Origin: JBOHWJ01 sp050736615
GTDB lineage: Bacteria; Desulfobacterota; Binatia; Binatales; Binataceae
Assembly (NCBI GenBank): GCA_050736615.1
Contig: JBOHWL010000258.1
Span: forward strand, 1 to 10,491
Length of the DNA: 10,491 nt
Direction of reading: 5' to 3'
Below are positions 1-6,090 of the stretch, piece by piece (position 1 is the first letter of the stretch; every line of letters starts with the position of its first letter). Made by a program: the position numbers and the translations under genes. The notes beneath the pieces were generated by a model. It had not been told where the DNA came from. It saw only the letters and a program-made list of their open reading frames with translations, and did no database searches.

Positions 1-372
1 GCCGCGCACAGCAAGCGCGCCGCCATCGTCACCTCCAACTCCTCACGCACGGTGCAAGGATGGCTCGAGCGCCATCAGTTGGTGACAACTGTCGGCGTCA
101 TCGTCGGCCGCGACAGCGGACTTGCGCTCAAACCCTCGCCGGCGATGGTGCTCGAGGCGCTCGTGCGCGCCGGTACGGGCGCGCGCGAGGCTGTTTTCGT
201 GGGCGACAGCGAAGCCGACGCCGACGCCGCACGCGGGGCCCGCGTGGGATTCTATGGCATCGCGATCGAACCGGTGAACTGTCAACGCCTGCTCGCTGCC
301 GGGGCCATCCAAGTGTTTCCCTCACCAGCCGCGCTGGCGCAAGCATTCCGCCTGGCCGAAACTGGCCTATAG
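1..372 (+). CDS. HAD-superfamily hydrolase, C-terminal part (5' end outside window)
   Basis: The frame is open from base 1, so the N-terminal part, including HAD motif I (DxD nucleophile) and the cap domain, lies outside the window. The visible 123 residues hold the rest of the Rossmann core: motif II in IVTSNSS (the Ser/Thr), motif III as the Lys of LALKPSP, and motif IV in VFVGDSEADADAARGARVG, whose acidic residues hold Mg2+. The layout is that of phosphoglycolate phosphatase/beta-phosphoglucomutase-like enzymes, which remove phosphate from small cytosolic metabolites. The substrate cannot be read from this half. A gap of only 13 bases separates its stop from the radical SAM gene, so the two are probably co-transcribed. 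Family assignment is confident; the specific function is open. Confidence 0.85.
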   Translation, partial: AAHSKRAAIVTSNSSRTVQGWLERHQLVTTVGVIVGRDSGLALKPSPAMVLEALVRAGTGAREAVFVGDSEADADAARGARVGFYGIAIEPVNCQRLLAAGAIQVFPSPAALAQAFRLAETGL

Positions 373-385
373 GCGATTCGTAGCC

Positions 386-1588
386 ATGCTGCTTGCGCAA
401 GCCGCCGACAACCCCGCGATGCTCAAGTTTATGCTCGCGCTGGAGGGTGTCGCGCCGCGCCTCGCCAATGCCATCGCCACGCCTGCTTCCGCCGCTGTGG
501 AACGTCTGTTGGAAACCACTGAAGTGGAATTGGTGCTGAGGGCGGACCTTTTTGCTCATGCGCGCGTCAATCCCGCCTCGCCGATTGAGCTGATCGAGCA
601 TCAAGACGGTATCGCCCTGCGCGATCCGTCCGTCATTATCCCGGTGCGGATGGTGACCGAGCCGGCTTTCACGCTAACTCGCAACCGCCGTGAGATCGCG
701 TCGGGGGAGATTGTACGCATCCGCGGCAGTTACGCGGCCGTGATGCTGGGTGGTGGATGCGGTCTTAACCAGCCCGGCCACGCCTGTGCCTTCTGCCTGG
801 GCCGCGAGCTCACGCAAAAGGCGGGTGAGCGGTGGCCGGTGGACGAAGTAGTCGAGGCGCTGCGCGGTGCTTTTGACGAGGGCGCGGCCGAATTCGTGCA
901 TTTTCATCTCGGCTATTTCCCCGGCGACGATGCCGGACTCTTTCTCTTGCGACCCTATCTCGACGCGATCCACCGTCATTTCGACACGATAGTGGCGGTG
1001 ACGATGCATCCGCCGGCCTCCTTGCGCATGGTTGAACTGACTTACGCGGCCGGCGCTGACGTCATCGCGTACAATCTGGAAGCTGCAGACGAGGCCGCGA
1101 TGCGGCGTTATTTTCCCGGCCGTACGCGTTTTTTCGGCCGCGCGCGTTATCTTGAAGCCTTGCGTCACGCCGCGCGCATCTTTCCCAACGGCGCGGTCTG
1201 GTGCGAATTGCTGCTTGATTTGAGCAGCGCCGCCGCCACCGCCGCCGCGATCGACGAATTGACGGCTGCCGGCGTCACACCGCTGATTGGTTTTTCCCCC
1301 GTGCGTTGTCGATCCGTGACGAGCGCCGAAGCCGCATCACTCCTGGCCCAGCTTTATAATTCAGCCACGAGAGCCGGTTTGAGTGCGACCTGGGCCCGCG
1401 ATATTTCAAGCGCGATCGTGCCTTTTGAGGCCCGCTTCTTCGTCCCGAATGCGCCGCAAATTCCCGTCCTGATCCATCTGTTGACCCGCAACCGGCTGGG
1501 CGCGCTGACCACTCGCTCCTTGGCCCGCATGCGCCGGCGCCTGCGGGTTAAACGCGTGCGCGCCTCGTTCGATTCTTCACGTTTGTGA
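386..1588 (+). CDS. Radical SAM protein with CX8CX2C cluster motif, function unknown
   Basis: A 400-residue protein, probably cytosolic. Three cysteines at residues 125, 134 and 137 (GGGC...HACAFC) form a CX8CX2C motif after a conserved Gly-rich strand, suggesting a [4Fe-4S] cluster for S-adenosylmethionine cleavage. The canonical radical SAM spacing is CX3CX2C; a longer first gap is known in the Elp3 family (CX9CX2C). Downstream segments look like the successive strands of a radical SAM barrel: AAEFVHFHLGYFPGDDAG, TIVAVTMHPPASLRMVE, and ADVIAYNLEAADEAAMRRYF, which recalls the BioB-like NLE strand. About 115 residues precede the motif, and the C-terminus is Arg-rich (RMRRRLRVKRVR). The start ATG has no strong ribosome site. 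The stop overlaps the start of the SLC13-type permease, implying translational coupling and perhaps a shared substrate. Superfamily membership is fairly secure; substrate and product are unknown. Confidence 0.75.
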   Translation: MLLAQAADNPAMLKFMLALEGVAPRLANAIATPASAAVERLLETTEVELVLRADLFAHARVNPASPIELIEHQDGIALRDPSVIIPVRMVTEPAFTLTRNRREIASGEIVRIRGSYAAVMLGGGCGLNQPGHACAFCLGRELTQKAGERWPVDEVVEALRGAFDEGAAEFVHFHLGYFPGDDAGLFLLRPYLDAIHRHFDTIVAVTMHPPASLRMVELTYAAGADVIAYNLEAADEAAMRRYFPGRTRFFGRARYLEALRHAARIFPNGAVWCELLLDLSSAAATAAAIDELTAAGVTPLIGFSPVRCRSVTSAEAASLLAQLYNSATRAGLSATWARDISSAIVPFEARFFVPNAPQIPVLIHLLTRNRLGALTTRSLARMRRRLRVKRVRASFDSSRL

Positions 1589-3063
1589 GCGCGCGCCAAG
1601 ACCACAGCCGCCGCCGCGGCATCGACGAGCACGAACTCGAAGAGCTTATCGTTGATACACGGCCGCTCGCGCTGGTGTTGCTCTCGCGCGGCGTGCGGCC
1701 CGTTATCCTGGCCGCCGGTGTGATCGTTTTCGTGCTGCTGATGCGCGCGCAACCGCCCCATGGTTTGAGCGAGGTCGCCGAACGCGCGCTAGCGGTGTTC
1801 GCGCTGGCGGTGGTTTACTGGGTCACCGGCGTCCTGCCGTTGATGGTGACGAGTCTCCTGGTGGTCGTGCTGCTCGGCGCCTCGGGCGTGATGGCACCGC
1901 GCAGCGCCTATGCCTTGTTCGGCAATGAGGCGGTCTTCTTCATTCTGGCTGCCTTTATGCTGGCCGCCGCCGTCAGCCATCGCGGCCTGGGCCGGCGCGT
2001 CGCACTCCACGTCTTCGCCCGCTTCGGCCGCACACCCCAGGGTCTGGTGCGCTCGGTATTTCTGCTAAGCGCGTTTATGTCGTTCGTGATTCCCGAGCAC
2101 GCCGTCGCCGCGATGGTTTTTCCAATCGTGCTCGATCTCGCCGTGAGCATGGAACTCAAGCCGGGACAGTCGCGTTTTGCCAGCGCACTGTTTCTCGCGA
2201 TGGCCTGGGGTGCGAATATTGGCGGTATCGCGACCTTGCTGGGCGGGGCGCGGGGCGCGCTCGCGCTCGGCATGCTGAACGAAGCGACCGGGCAAACGCT
2301 TTCGTTCATGCGCTGGTCGGCGGCGACCGTGCCCATGACGGCCGCGTTACTGGGACTCGGCTATCTGATCTTGAAATTGTGGTTTCCAGCCGAGCTCGAG
2401 CAGGCCGACGTCGCTCAGGGTCTGCAGGTGGCCGAGCTCGGACGCATGAGCTTCGAGGAAAAGGCCGTCGCCGCTATCCTGACGCTAACCGTGCTGGCTT
2501 GGTTTTTTCTCAGCGCGACCTGGGGACTGGCGGGTATCGCAATTCTCGCGGTAGTGGCGTTATTCGTTTTCAATCTGCTCTCGTGGAACGAGGTCGAGGA
2601 GTACGTCAATTGGGGAATCGTCCTGATGTACGGCGGCGCGATCGCGATGGGCGCCGCGTTGCAGAAGACCGGCGCCGCCAGTTTCCTCGCTCATGTTACT
2701 CTCGGCCATATCGATTCGATCACCTTGAAACTGTTGTTGCTCTCGCTGGCCGCGATACTTTTAAGCGAAGCCCTGAGCCATTCCGCCGTCGTCGCCGCGC
2801 TGGTCCCGGTCGCGCTCGGGCTGGCGAGCCGCTTTGGGCTTGACCCGCGCGCGCTGACCCTGGCGGTGGCCTTGCCCGCTGGTTTGACTTTCATTCTGCC
2901 GGTCGGCACGCCGGCGAATGCGCTGGCTTATTCCGGCGGCTATCTGCGGGTGCGCGCCCTGGTCTTACCCGGCTTCCTGATGTTCGTGACCGGATGGCTG
3001 GTGCTGAATCTGTCGATTCACTTCTATTGGCCGCTGATTGGAATTTCACTCCGCCCGCATTGA
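1585..3063 (+). CDS. SLC13/DASS-family permease with divergent ion-binding motifs
   Basis: A 492-residue inner-membrane protein with a charged cytosolic tail of about 37 residues, followed by many hydrophobic segments arranged as two similar halves. This is the layout of SLC13/DASS (divalent anion:sodium symporter) permeases, which carry dicarboxylates, sulfate and related anions. The second half keeps the re-entrant loop LPVGTPANAL (438-447). The first half has GGIATLLGGARG (213-224) where the family usually has a GTPPN-like loop. The SNT motifs at the two hairpin tips are altered: PEH at 170-172 and SHS at 398-400. The GTG start overlaps the radical SAM stop in GTGA, and no alternative start precedes the first membrane segment. 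The downstream sulfate-activation genes could hint at sulfate, but the altered motifs and the mobile element between them weaken that. Family is confident; substrate is not. Confidence 0.8.
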   Translation: MSARQDHSRRRGIDEHELEELIVDTRPLALVLLSRGVRPVILAAGVIVFVLLMRAQPPHGLSEVAERALAVFALAVVYWVTGVLPLMVTSLLVVVLLGASGVMAPRSAYALFGNEAVFFILAAFMLAAAVSHRGLGRRVALHVFARFGRTPQGLVRSVFLLSAFMSFVIPEHAVAAMVFPIVLDLAVSMELKPGQSRFASALFLAMAWGANIGGIATLLGGARGALALGMLNEATGQTLSFMRWSAATVPMTAALLGLGYLILKLWFPAELEQADVAQGLQVAELGRMSFEEKAVAAILTLTVLAWFFLSATWGLAGIAILAVVALFVFNLLSWNEVEEYVNWGIVLMYGGAIAMGAALQKTGAASFLAHVTLGHIDSITLKLLLLSLAAILLSEALSHSAVVAALVPVALGLASRFGLDPRALTLAVALPAGLTFILPVGTPANALAYSGGYLRVRALVLPGFLMFVTGWLVLNLSIHFYWPLIGISLRPH

Positions 3064-3142
3064 ACCGAGCCTTGAGCCAAGTGAATTTTGCCGACCAGCA
3101 GCAGCCCAACCGATAGAATCCGTATCTTCAGTCTTCCCCTAA

Positions 3143-3158
3143 GGAACCTCTGCGCAAG
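3143..3158 (+). repeat. Left terminal inverted repeat of the MITE
   Basis: GGAACCTCTGCGCAAG directly follows the CTAA duplication. It pairs with the right end at 15 of 16 positions; the one difference is G versus A at position 12. Confidence 0.75.
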
Positions 3159-3166
3159 CCACTGAG

Positions 3167-3243
3167 GTCATTCCGAACGGGGCCTGCGGAGTGAGGAATC
3201 CCGGATTAAAGCTACGGGAACGGGCAGATTTCCGGGATTCCTC
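3167..3243. repeat. Internal palindromic repeat unit 1 (GTCATTCCGAAC type)
   Basis: It begins with GTCATTCCGAACGG and holds a perfect 13-bp inverted pair: GAGGAATCCCGGA at 3193-3205 and TCCGGGATTCCTC at 3231-3243, with a 25-base loop. Unlike unit 2 it lacks the closing GGAATGAC end; the sequence runs instead into a GC-rich stretch (about 3249-3329). It looks truncated or interrupted. Confidence 0.6.
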
Positions 3244-3329
3244 GCTTTTATATGCAGCTCGCGGACTCGCCTGCTCGCTTCGCCGCGCAGCGCGGCTCCA
3301 CTAGCCACGTACGGAGTCTGTGAATTTTT

Positions 3330-3423
3330 GTCATTCTGAACGGAGTCTTCGAAGTGAAGAATCCCGAAAAAACACAGGAAAAGCAGAAAGATCCGGGATT
3401 CCCTCGCTACGCTCGGAATGACA
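3330..3423. repeat. Internal palindromic repeat unit 2 (GTCATTCTGAAC type)
   Basis: It begins GTCATTCTGAACGGAGTC at 3330 and ends GCTCGGAATGACA around 3412-3424, so its outer arms are inverted copies of one another. The inner arms AATCCCG (3360-3366) and CCGGGATT (3393-3400) also pair. Transcribed, the whole unit could fold into one long imperfect hairpin. It resembles unit 1 and the MITE arms, which suggests growth of the element by duplication. Confidence 0.55.
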
Positions 3424-3430
3424 GAACAAA

Positions 3431-3446
3431 CTTGTGCAGAGGTTCC
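3431..3446 (-). repeat. Right terminal inverted repeat of the MITE
   Basis: CTTGTGCAGAGGTTCC is the reverse complement of GGAACCTCTGCACAAG and is followed directly by CTAA at 3447-3450. Confidence 0.75.
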
Positions 3447-3533
3447 CTAAGCTTTTTTCTTGCGCCGGCGAGATAGTTAATATAACTTACGGAAGTTGCA
3501 AAGTAATCTATTCCTGGAGCAGATCATCTCGCG

Positions 3534-4079
3534 ATGGACCAAGGTTTCACTTTATGGTTTACCGGGCTTTCCGGCGCTGGCAAATCGACGCTCGCCAATC
3601 TCGCGGCTGCGGAGTTGCGCCGCCGGGGTCGTCGGGTTGAGATTCTTGACGGCGACGAAGTGCGCACCAATCTCTCCAAAGGTCTGGGTTTTTCCAAGGA
3701 AGACCGCGACACCAACATCAGGCGTATCGGCTATGTTTGTGGCTTGCTCGCGCGCAATGGCGTAATCGCGATTTCAGCCGCGATCTCGCCTTATCGCGCT
3801 ATCCGCGACGAGATCCGCGGGCAGCATCAGCGTTTTTTCGAAGTTTTCGTCAAATGCCCGTTGGAAACCCTGGTCGAGCGTGACGTCAAGGGTCTCTACA
3901 AAAAGGCACTAAAAGGGGAAATTCCCAACTTCACCGGCGTTTCGGATCCCTACGAAGAGCCGCTCAATCCGGAAGTCGTGGTCGAGACCAATCGGGAGAC
4001 CGTGGCGGACAGTCTGGCACGCCTGCTCACCCGGCTTGAAACGCTCAATTACGTCAGCCGCAACGGAACCGGACGATGA
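3534..4079 (+). CDS. cysC: Adenylylsulfate kinase (APS kinase)
   Basis: This cytosolic enzyme phosphorylates APS with ATP at the 3'-OH to give PAPS, the second step of sulfate activation. The 181 residues are a normal length for a stand-alone APS kinase. The Walker A loop is GLSGAGKST (11-19), followed by LDGDEVR (38-44) and GFSKEDRDTNIRRIGYV (52-68). AISPYR (83-88) carries the family serine, and KGEIPNFTGVSDPYEEP (127-143) is the lid/substrate segment. The ATG is preceded by GGAG at 3516-3519, 14 bases away, which is rather far; no better start keeps the conserved N-terminus. A weak promoter-like pair, TTGCGC (3460-3465) and TATAAC (3481-3486) with a 15-base spacer, lies between the MITE and the gene. 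Its stop overlaps the sat start in ATGA, so the two genes form an operon. Confidence 0.95.
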   Translation: MDQGFTLWFTGLSGAGKSTLANLAAAELRRRGRRVEILDGDEVRTNLSKGLGFSKEDRDTNIRRIGYVCGLLARNGVIAISAAISPYRAIRDEIRGQHQRFFEVFVKCPLETLVERDVKGLYKKALKGEIPNFTGVSDPYEEPLNPEVVVETNRETVADSLARLLTRLETLNYVSRNGTGR

Positions 4080-5248
4080 GCACCGGAAAGGATGCCATCA
4101 GCGCCCATGGGGGCGGAGATCTAGTCGATCGCAAAGCCCCCGGCAAGGAAGCCGCCGCGTTGCTCGCCTATGCCGAGAAACTGCCGGTCGTCACACTTAA
4201 TGCGCGCGAGCTGGCGGATGTCGAAATGCTTGCCGCGGGTGCGTTCTCGCCTTTGACCGGCTTTATGGGCGAGGCCGATTACCATCGCAGCCGCGACGAG
4301 ATGCGCTTGTCTTCGGGCGTGCCGTGGTCGATTCCAATTACGCTGGGCGTGGAGCAAGCGCAGGCGCGCGAACTCGGGCCCGGCCAGGACGTGGCGCTGG
4401 CCGCCGACGGCACGCGGCTGGCTGTGCTTAAGCTCGGCGCGATTTATCAGGCTGACCGCAAGAAGGAAGCCGAGGCCGTATTCGGCACCGCCGATGAAAC
4501 GCATCCGGGCGCGAAAAACGTGCTGTCGTCGCCACCGTGGTGCCTGTCGGGACCGATTACCCTGTTTGGCGAAATTCCCGGCCGCACTTTCCTTGAATAC
4601 CGGCTTGAACCGCGCCAGACGCGCGCCCGTTTTCGTGAACTGGGATGGAAGAAAATCGTCGCCTTCCAAACCCGCAATCCGACCCATCGGGCGCACGAAT
4701 ATATTCAAAAATCGGCGCTCGAAGTGTGTGACGGCCTGCTGCTTCATCCGTTGGTTGGGGAAACCAAGAGCGACGACGTGCCCGCCGCAGTGCGGATGGA
4801 AACCTACAAAATCCTGCTCGAGCTTTATTATCCCAAAGACCGCGCGATGCTCGCGGTGATGCCGGCGCATATGCGTTACGGCGGCCCGCGCGAGGCGATT
4901 CTGCACGCGATTATCCGGCGCAACTACGGCTGCACGCACTTTATCGTGGGCCGCGATCACGCCGGCGTCGGCAACTACTACGGCACCTACGACGCGCAGA
5001 AAATTTTCGAGCGCTTCGATCATGCCGAGATGGGCATCACGCCGCTGACTTTCGAGAACAGCTTTTATTGCTCCAAGTGCGGTTCGATGGCGTCGTTCAA
5101 AACCTGTCCGCATACCGAAGCCGACCGCCTCTTGCTCTCCGGCACCAAGGTGCGCGAAATGTTGCGCCGGGGCGAGGCGCCGCCGCCGGAGTTTACCCGG
5201 CCGGAACTGGCCGCGATCCTGGTGCGGGCGATGCGCCAGTCGGGCTGA
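4076..5248 (+). CDS. sat: Sulfate adenylyltransferase (ATP sulfurylase)
   Basis: This cytosolic enzyme makes APS and pyrophosphate from sulfate and ATP, the first step of sulfate activation; the neighbouring APS kinase pulls the unfavourable reaction forward. At 390 residues it is the single-chain, homo-oligomeric type, unrelated to the CysD/CysN pair. The nucleotide and sulfate site motifs are present: QTRNPTHRAHEY (198-209) and GRDHAGVG (292-299). A zinc-site-like cluster CSKCGSMASFKTCPH supplies C332, C335, C344 and H346, as in Thermus and Bacillus type enzymes. The end, SGTKVREMLRRGEAPPPEF, is typical. There is no fused C-terminal kinase domain; that activity is the separate upstream gene. 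No APS or PAPS reductase lies nearby, so assimilatory, sulfotransfer or dissimilatory use cannot be decided here. Confidence 0.95.
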   Translation: MSTGKDAISAHGGGDLVDRKAPGKEAAALLAYAEKLPVVTLNARELADVEMLAAGAFSPLTGFMGEADYHRSRDEMRLSSGVPWSIPITLGVEQAQARELGPGQDVALAADGTRLAVLKLGAIYQADRKKEAEAVFGTADETHPGAKNVLSSPPWCLSGPITLFGEIPGRTFLEYRLEPRQTRARFRELGWKKIVAFQTRNPTHRAHEYIQKSALEVCDGLLLHPLVGETKSDDVPAAVRMETYKILLELYYPKDRAMLAVMPAHMRYGGPREAILHAIIRRNYGCTHFIVGRDHAGVGNYYGTYDAQKIFERFDHAEMGITPLTFENSFYCSKCGSMASFKTCPHTEADRLLLSGTKVREMLRRGEAPPPEFTRPELAAILVRAMRQSG

Positions 5249-5268
5249 TTATCGTCCGCCGGCGATAA
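5249..5268 (+). terminator. Small hairpin immediately after sat
   Basis: TTATCG (5249-5254) pairs with CGATAA (5263-5268) across an 8-base loop, directly after the sat stop. No T-tract follows, so it may serve as a 3'-end processing or stability hairpin rather than a classical terminator. Confidence 0.3.
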
Positions 5269-5270
5269 AC

Positions 5271-5304
5271 CGCGGCCGCGATTTCCCGGCGAATCACGGC
5301 CGCG
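5271..5304. terminator. GC-rich hairpin between convergent sat and DUF924 gene
   Basis: CGCGGCCG (5271-5278) and CGGCCGCG (5297-5304) are perfect inverted arms. Inside them GATT (5280-5283) pairs with AATC (5292-5295) after one mismatch, leaving an 8-base loop. It lies between converging genes, where a bidirectional terminator is expected, but no long T-run follows on either strand. Confidence 0.4.
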
Positions 5305-5337
5305 CGTTTCGAGCTGTGGGTCCCCCTCAGCGTTGAA

Positions 5338-5931
5338 TTATCCGGGCGAATTTTTCAAGAAAGTGATTTCTTCAGGCGTTGATGCGCGTCCTAGAATTGC
5401 ATTGCGATGGAGGAAGCGGCCGAAGCGTTCAATTGTCGCCAGGTGCTCGCGGGCATGTTTGACGAAATCGGCGGCGGGCGGATATTCCACTGCGGCGGTT
5501 TGCGCCAACTCGACCGATTGGCGCTGGTCGAACAGATTTTCGCTGTGCTCGAGGGGGAGATAAAAGAACAAGCGCTCCGGCAATTCCACCCGCCGATCAA
5601 TCGCACGCCGCAAGGCATCTTTTGCCACTGCCAGCGCGTAGCTATCAGTGGCGAAAGCGCGCGGCTGATTACGGAAAATATTGCGCGGCAATTGATCGAG
5701 TAGAAGAATCAGCGCCAGACAACTTCGCGCTTCGCCGCGCCATTCATCCAGCAGCCCACTCGCGGCTTGATGGCAGTCACCGAGAAAGCGCCACGTACAT
5801 TGCCGATCGAATTCGCTCCGCGGCTCGAACCACAGGCGCGAACGCGTCGCGAATTCACGTCGACAATCGCGGCCAAACCAAAAATCCAAGATTTCATCGA
5901 CGCGTGACATGAGATGTTCCAAAGCTGACAC
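5338..5931 (-). CDS. DUF924 family protein
   Basis: A 197-residue all-alpha, soluble, probably cytosolic protein of the DUF924 family, whose biochemical role is not established. Family landmarks run in order: ILDFWFG near the N-terminus, LALILLLDQLPRNIFRNQPRAFATD in the centre, RLFFYLPLEHSENL, then FGRFLHRNAILGRASTPEEITFL near the end. The reading is complete and of normal length. The start is uncertain. The GTG at 5931 gives MSALEHLMSRVDE; an ATG at 5910 gives MSRVDEILDFWFG, which fits the usual family N-terminus better, and neither has a clear ribosome site. With the ATG start, the palindrome at 5926-5937 would lie just upstream of the gene. It converges on sat and diverges from the membrane-protein gene. 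Confidence 0.88.
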   Translation of the reverse strand: MSALEHLMSRVDEILDFWFGRDCRREFATRSRLWFEPRSEFDRQCTWRFLGDCHQAASGLLDEWRGEARSCLALILLLDQLPRNIFRNQPRAFATDSYALAVAKDALRRAIDRRVELPERLFFYLPLEHSENLFDQRQSVELAQTAAVEYPPAADFVKHAREHLATIERFGRFLHRNAILGRASTPEEITFLKNSPG

Positions 5932-5937
5932 GTGTCA
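5926..5937. promoter_or_regulatory. 12-bp perfect palindrome TGACACGTGTCA, possible operator
   Basis: TGACACGTGTCA equals its own reverse complement. It overlaps the GTG candidate start of the DUF924 gene and would sit about 16-27 bases before the alternative ATG start at 5910. A location at the edge of a divergent intergenic region, with TGACA/TGTCA half-sites, fits a dimeric repressor site. No regulator can be named. Confidence 0.35.
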
Positions 5938-6047
5938 AGAGCTCATCGCATGGTGAATGGCGTGCAGTCCGGCGACGCGCGGTTGATGGATGTCGGTGCG
6001 CGCGCAATTCGCGTTAGACTAGCGGAGCACGGCGCGCGAGCGCAGCC

Positions 6048-6076
6048 TTGTCACGCTTTGAGTCCAACCATATCAT
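6048..6076 (+). promoter_or_regulatory. Sigma-70-like promoter of the TVP38/TMEM64 gene
   Basis: TTGTCA (6048-6053) and TATCAT (6071-6076) each match the -35 and -10 consensus at 5 of 6 positions and are 17 bases apart. Transcription would begin near 6082-6084. That is after the GTG at 6079 and just before the ATG at 6091, so the promoter argues for the later start. Confidence 0.55.
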
Positions 6077-6090
6077 GAGTGTCGCTCCAA

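Larger units (their letters stand above)
3143..3446. mobile_element. MITE-like non-autonomous element, IS5-group type, 304 bp
   Basis: The ends are 16-bp terminal inverted repeats, GGAACCTCTGCGCAAG at 3143-3158 and its reverse complement at 3431-3446, matching at 15 of 16 positions. Both are flanked by the direct repeat CTAA (3139-3142 and 3447-3450), and a 4-bp YTAR duplication is characteristic of the IS5 group of the IS5 family. After an unlike stretch of about 8 bases the two arms match again at GTCATTCCGARC. The interior holds no transposase and no credible ORF, so movement would need a transposase supplied elsewhere. It fills most of the 470-base gap between the SLC13 gene and cysC. The 75 bases before its left CTAA hold nothing recognisable. 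On the right only 83 bases remain before cysC. Confidence 0.75.

Noticed and set aside
3143..3446. CRISPR array or riboswitch in the gap before cysC
   Set aside because: The repeats alternate in orientation, are unevenly spaced, and are bounded by terminal inverted repeats with a target duplication, which fits a mobile element. No known sulfur riboswitch core is visible.
3434..3765. Plus-strand open frames overlapping the MITE end and cysC
   Set aside because: They run out of frame through the cysC Walker A region and have no recognisable product.
4121..5113. Long minus-strand open frame (330 codons) inside sat
   Set aside because: It is fully antisense to an unmistakable ATP sulfurylase, is rich in Arg/His as expected for the shadow of a GC-rich gene, and shows no motif.
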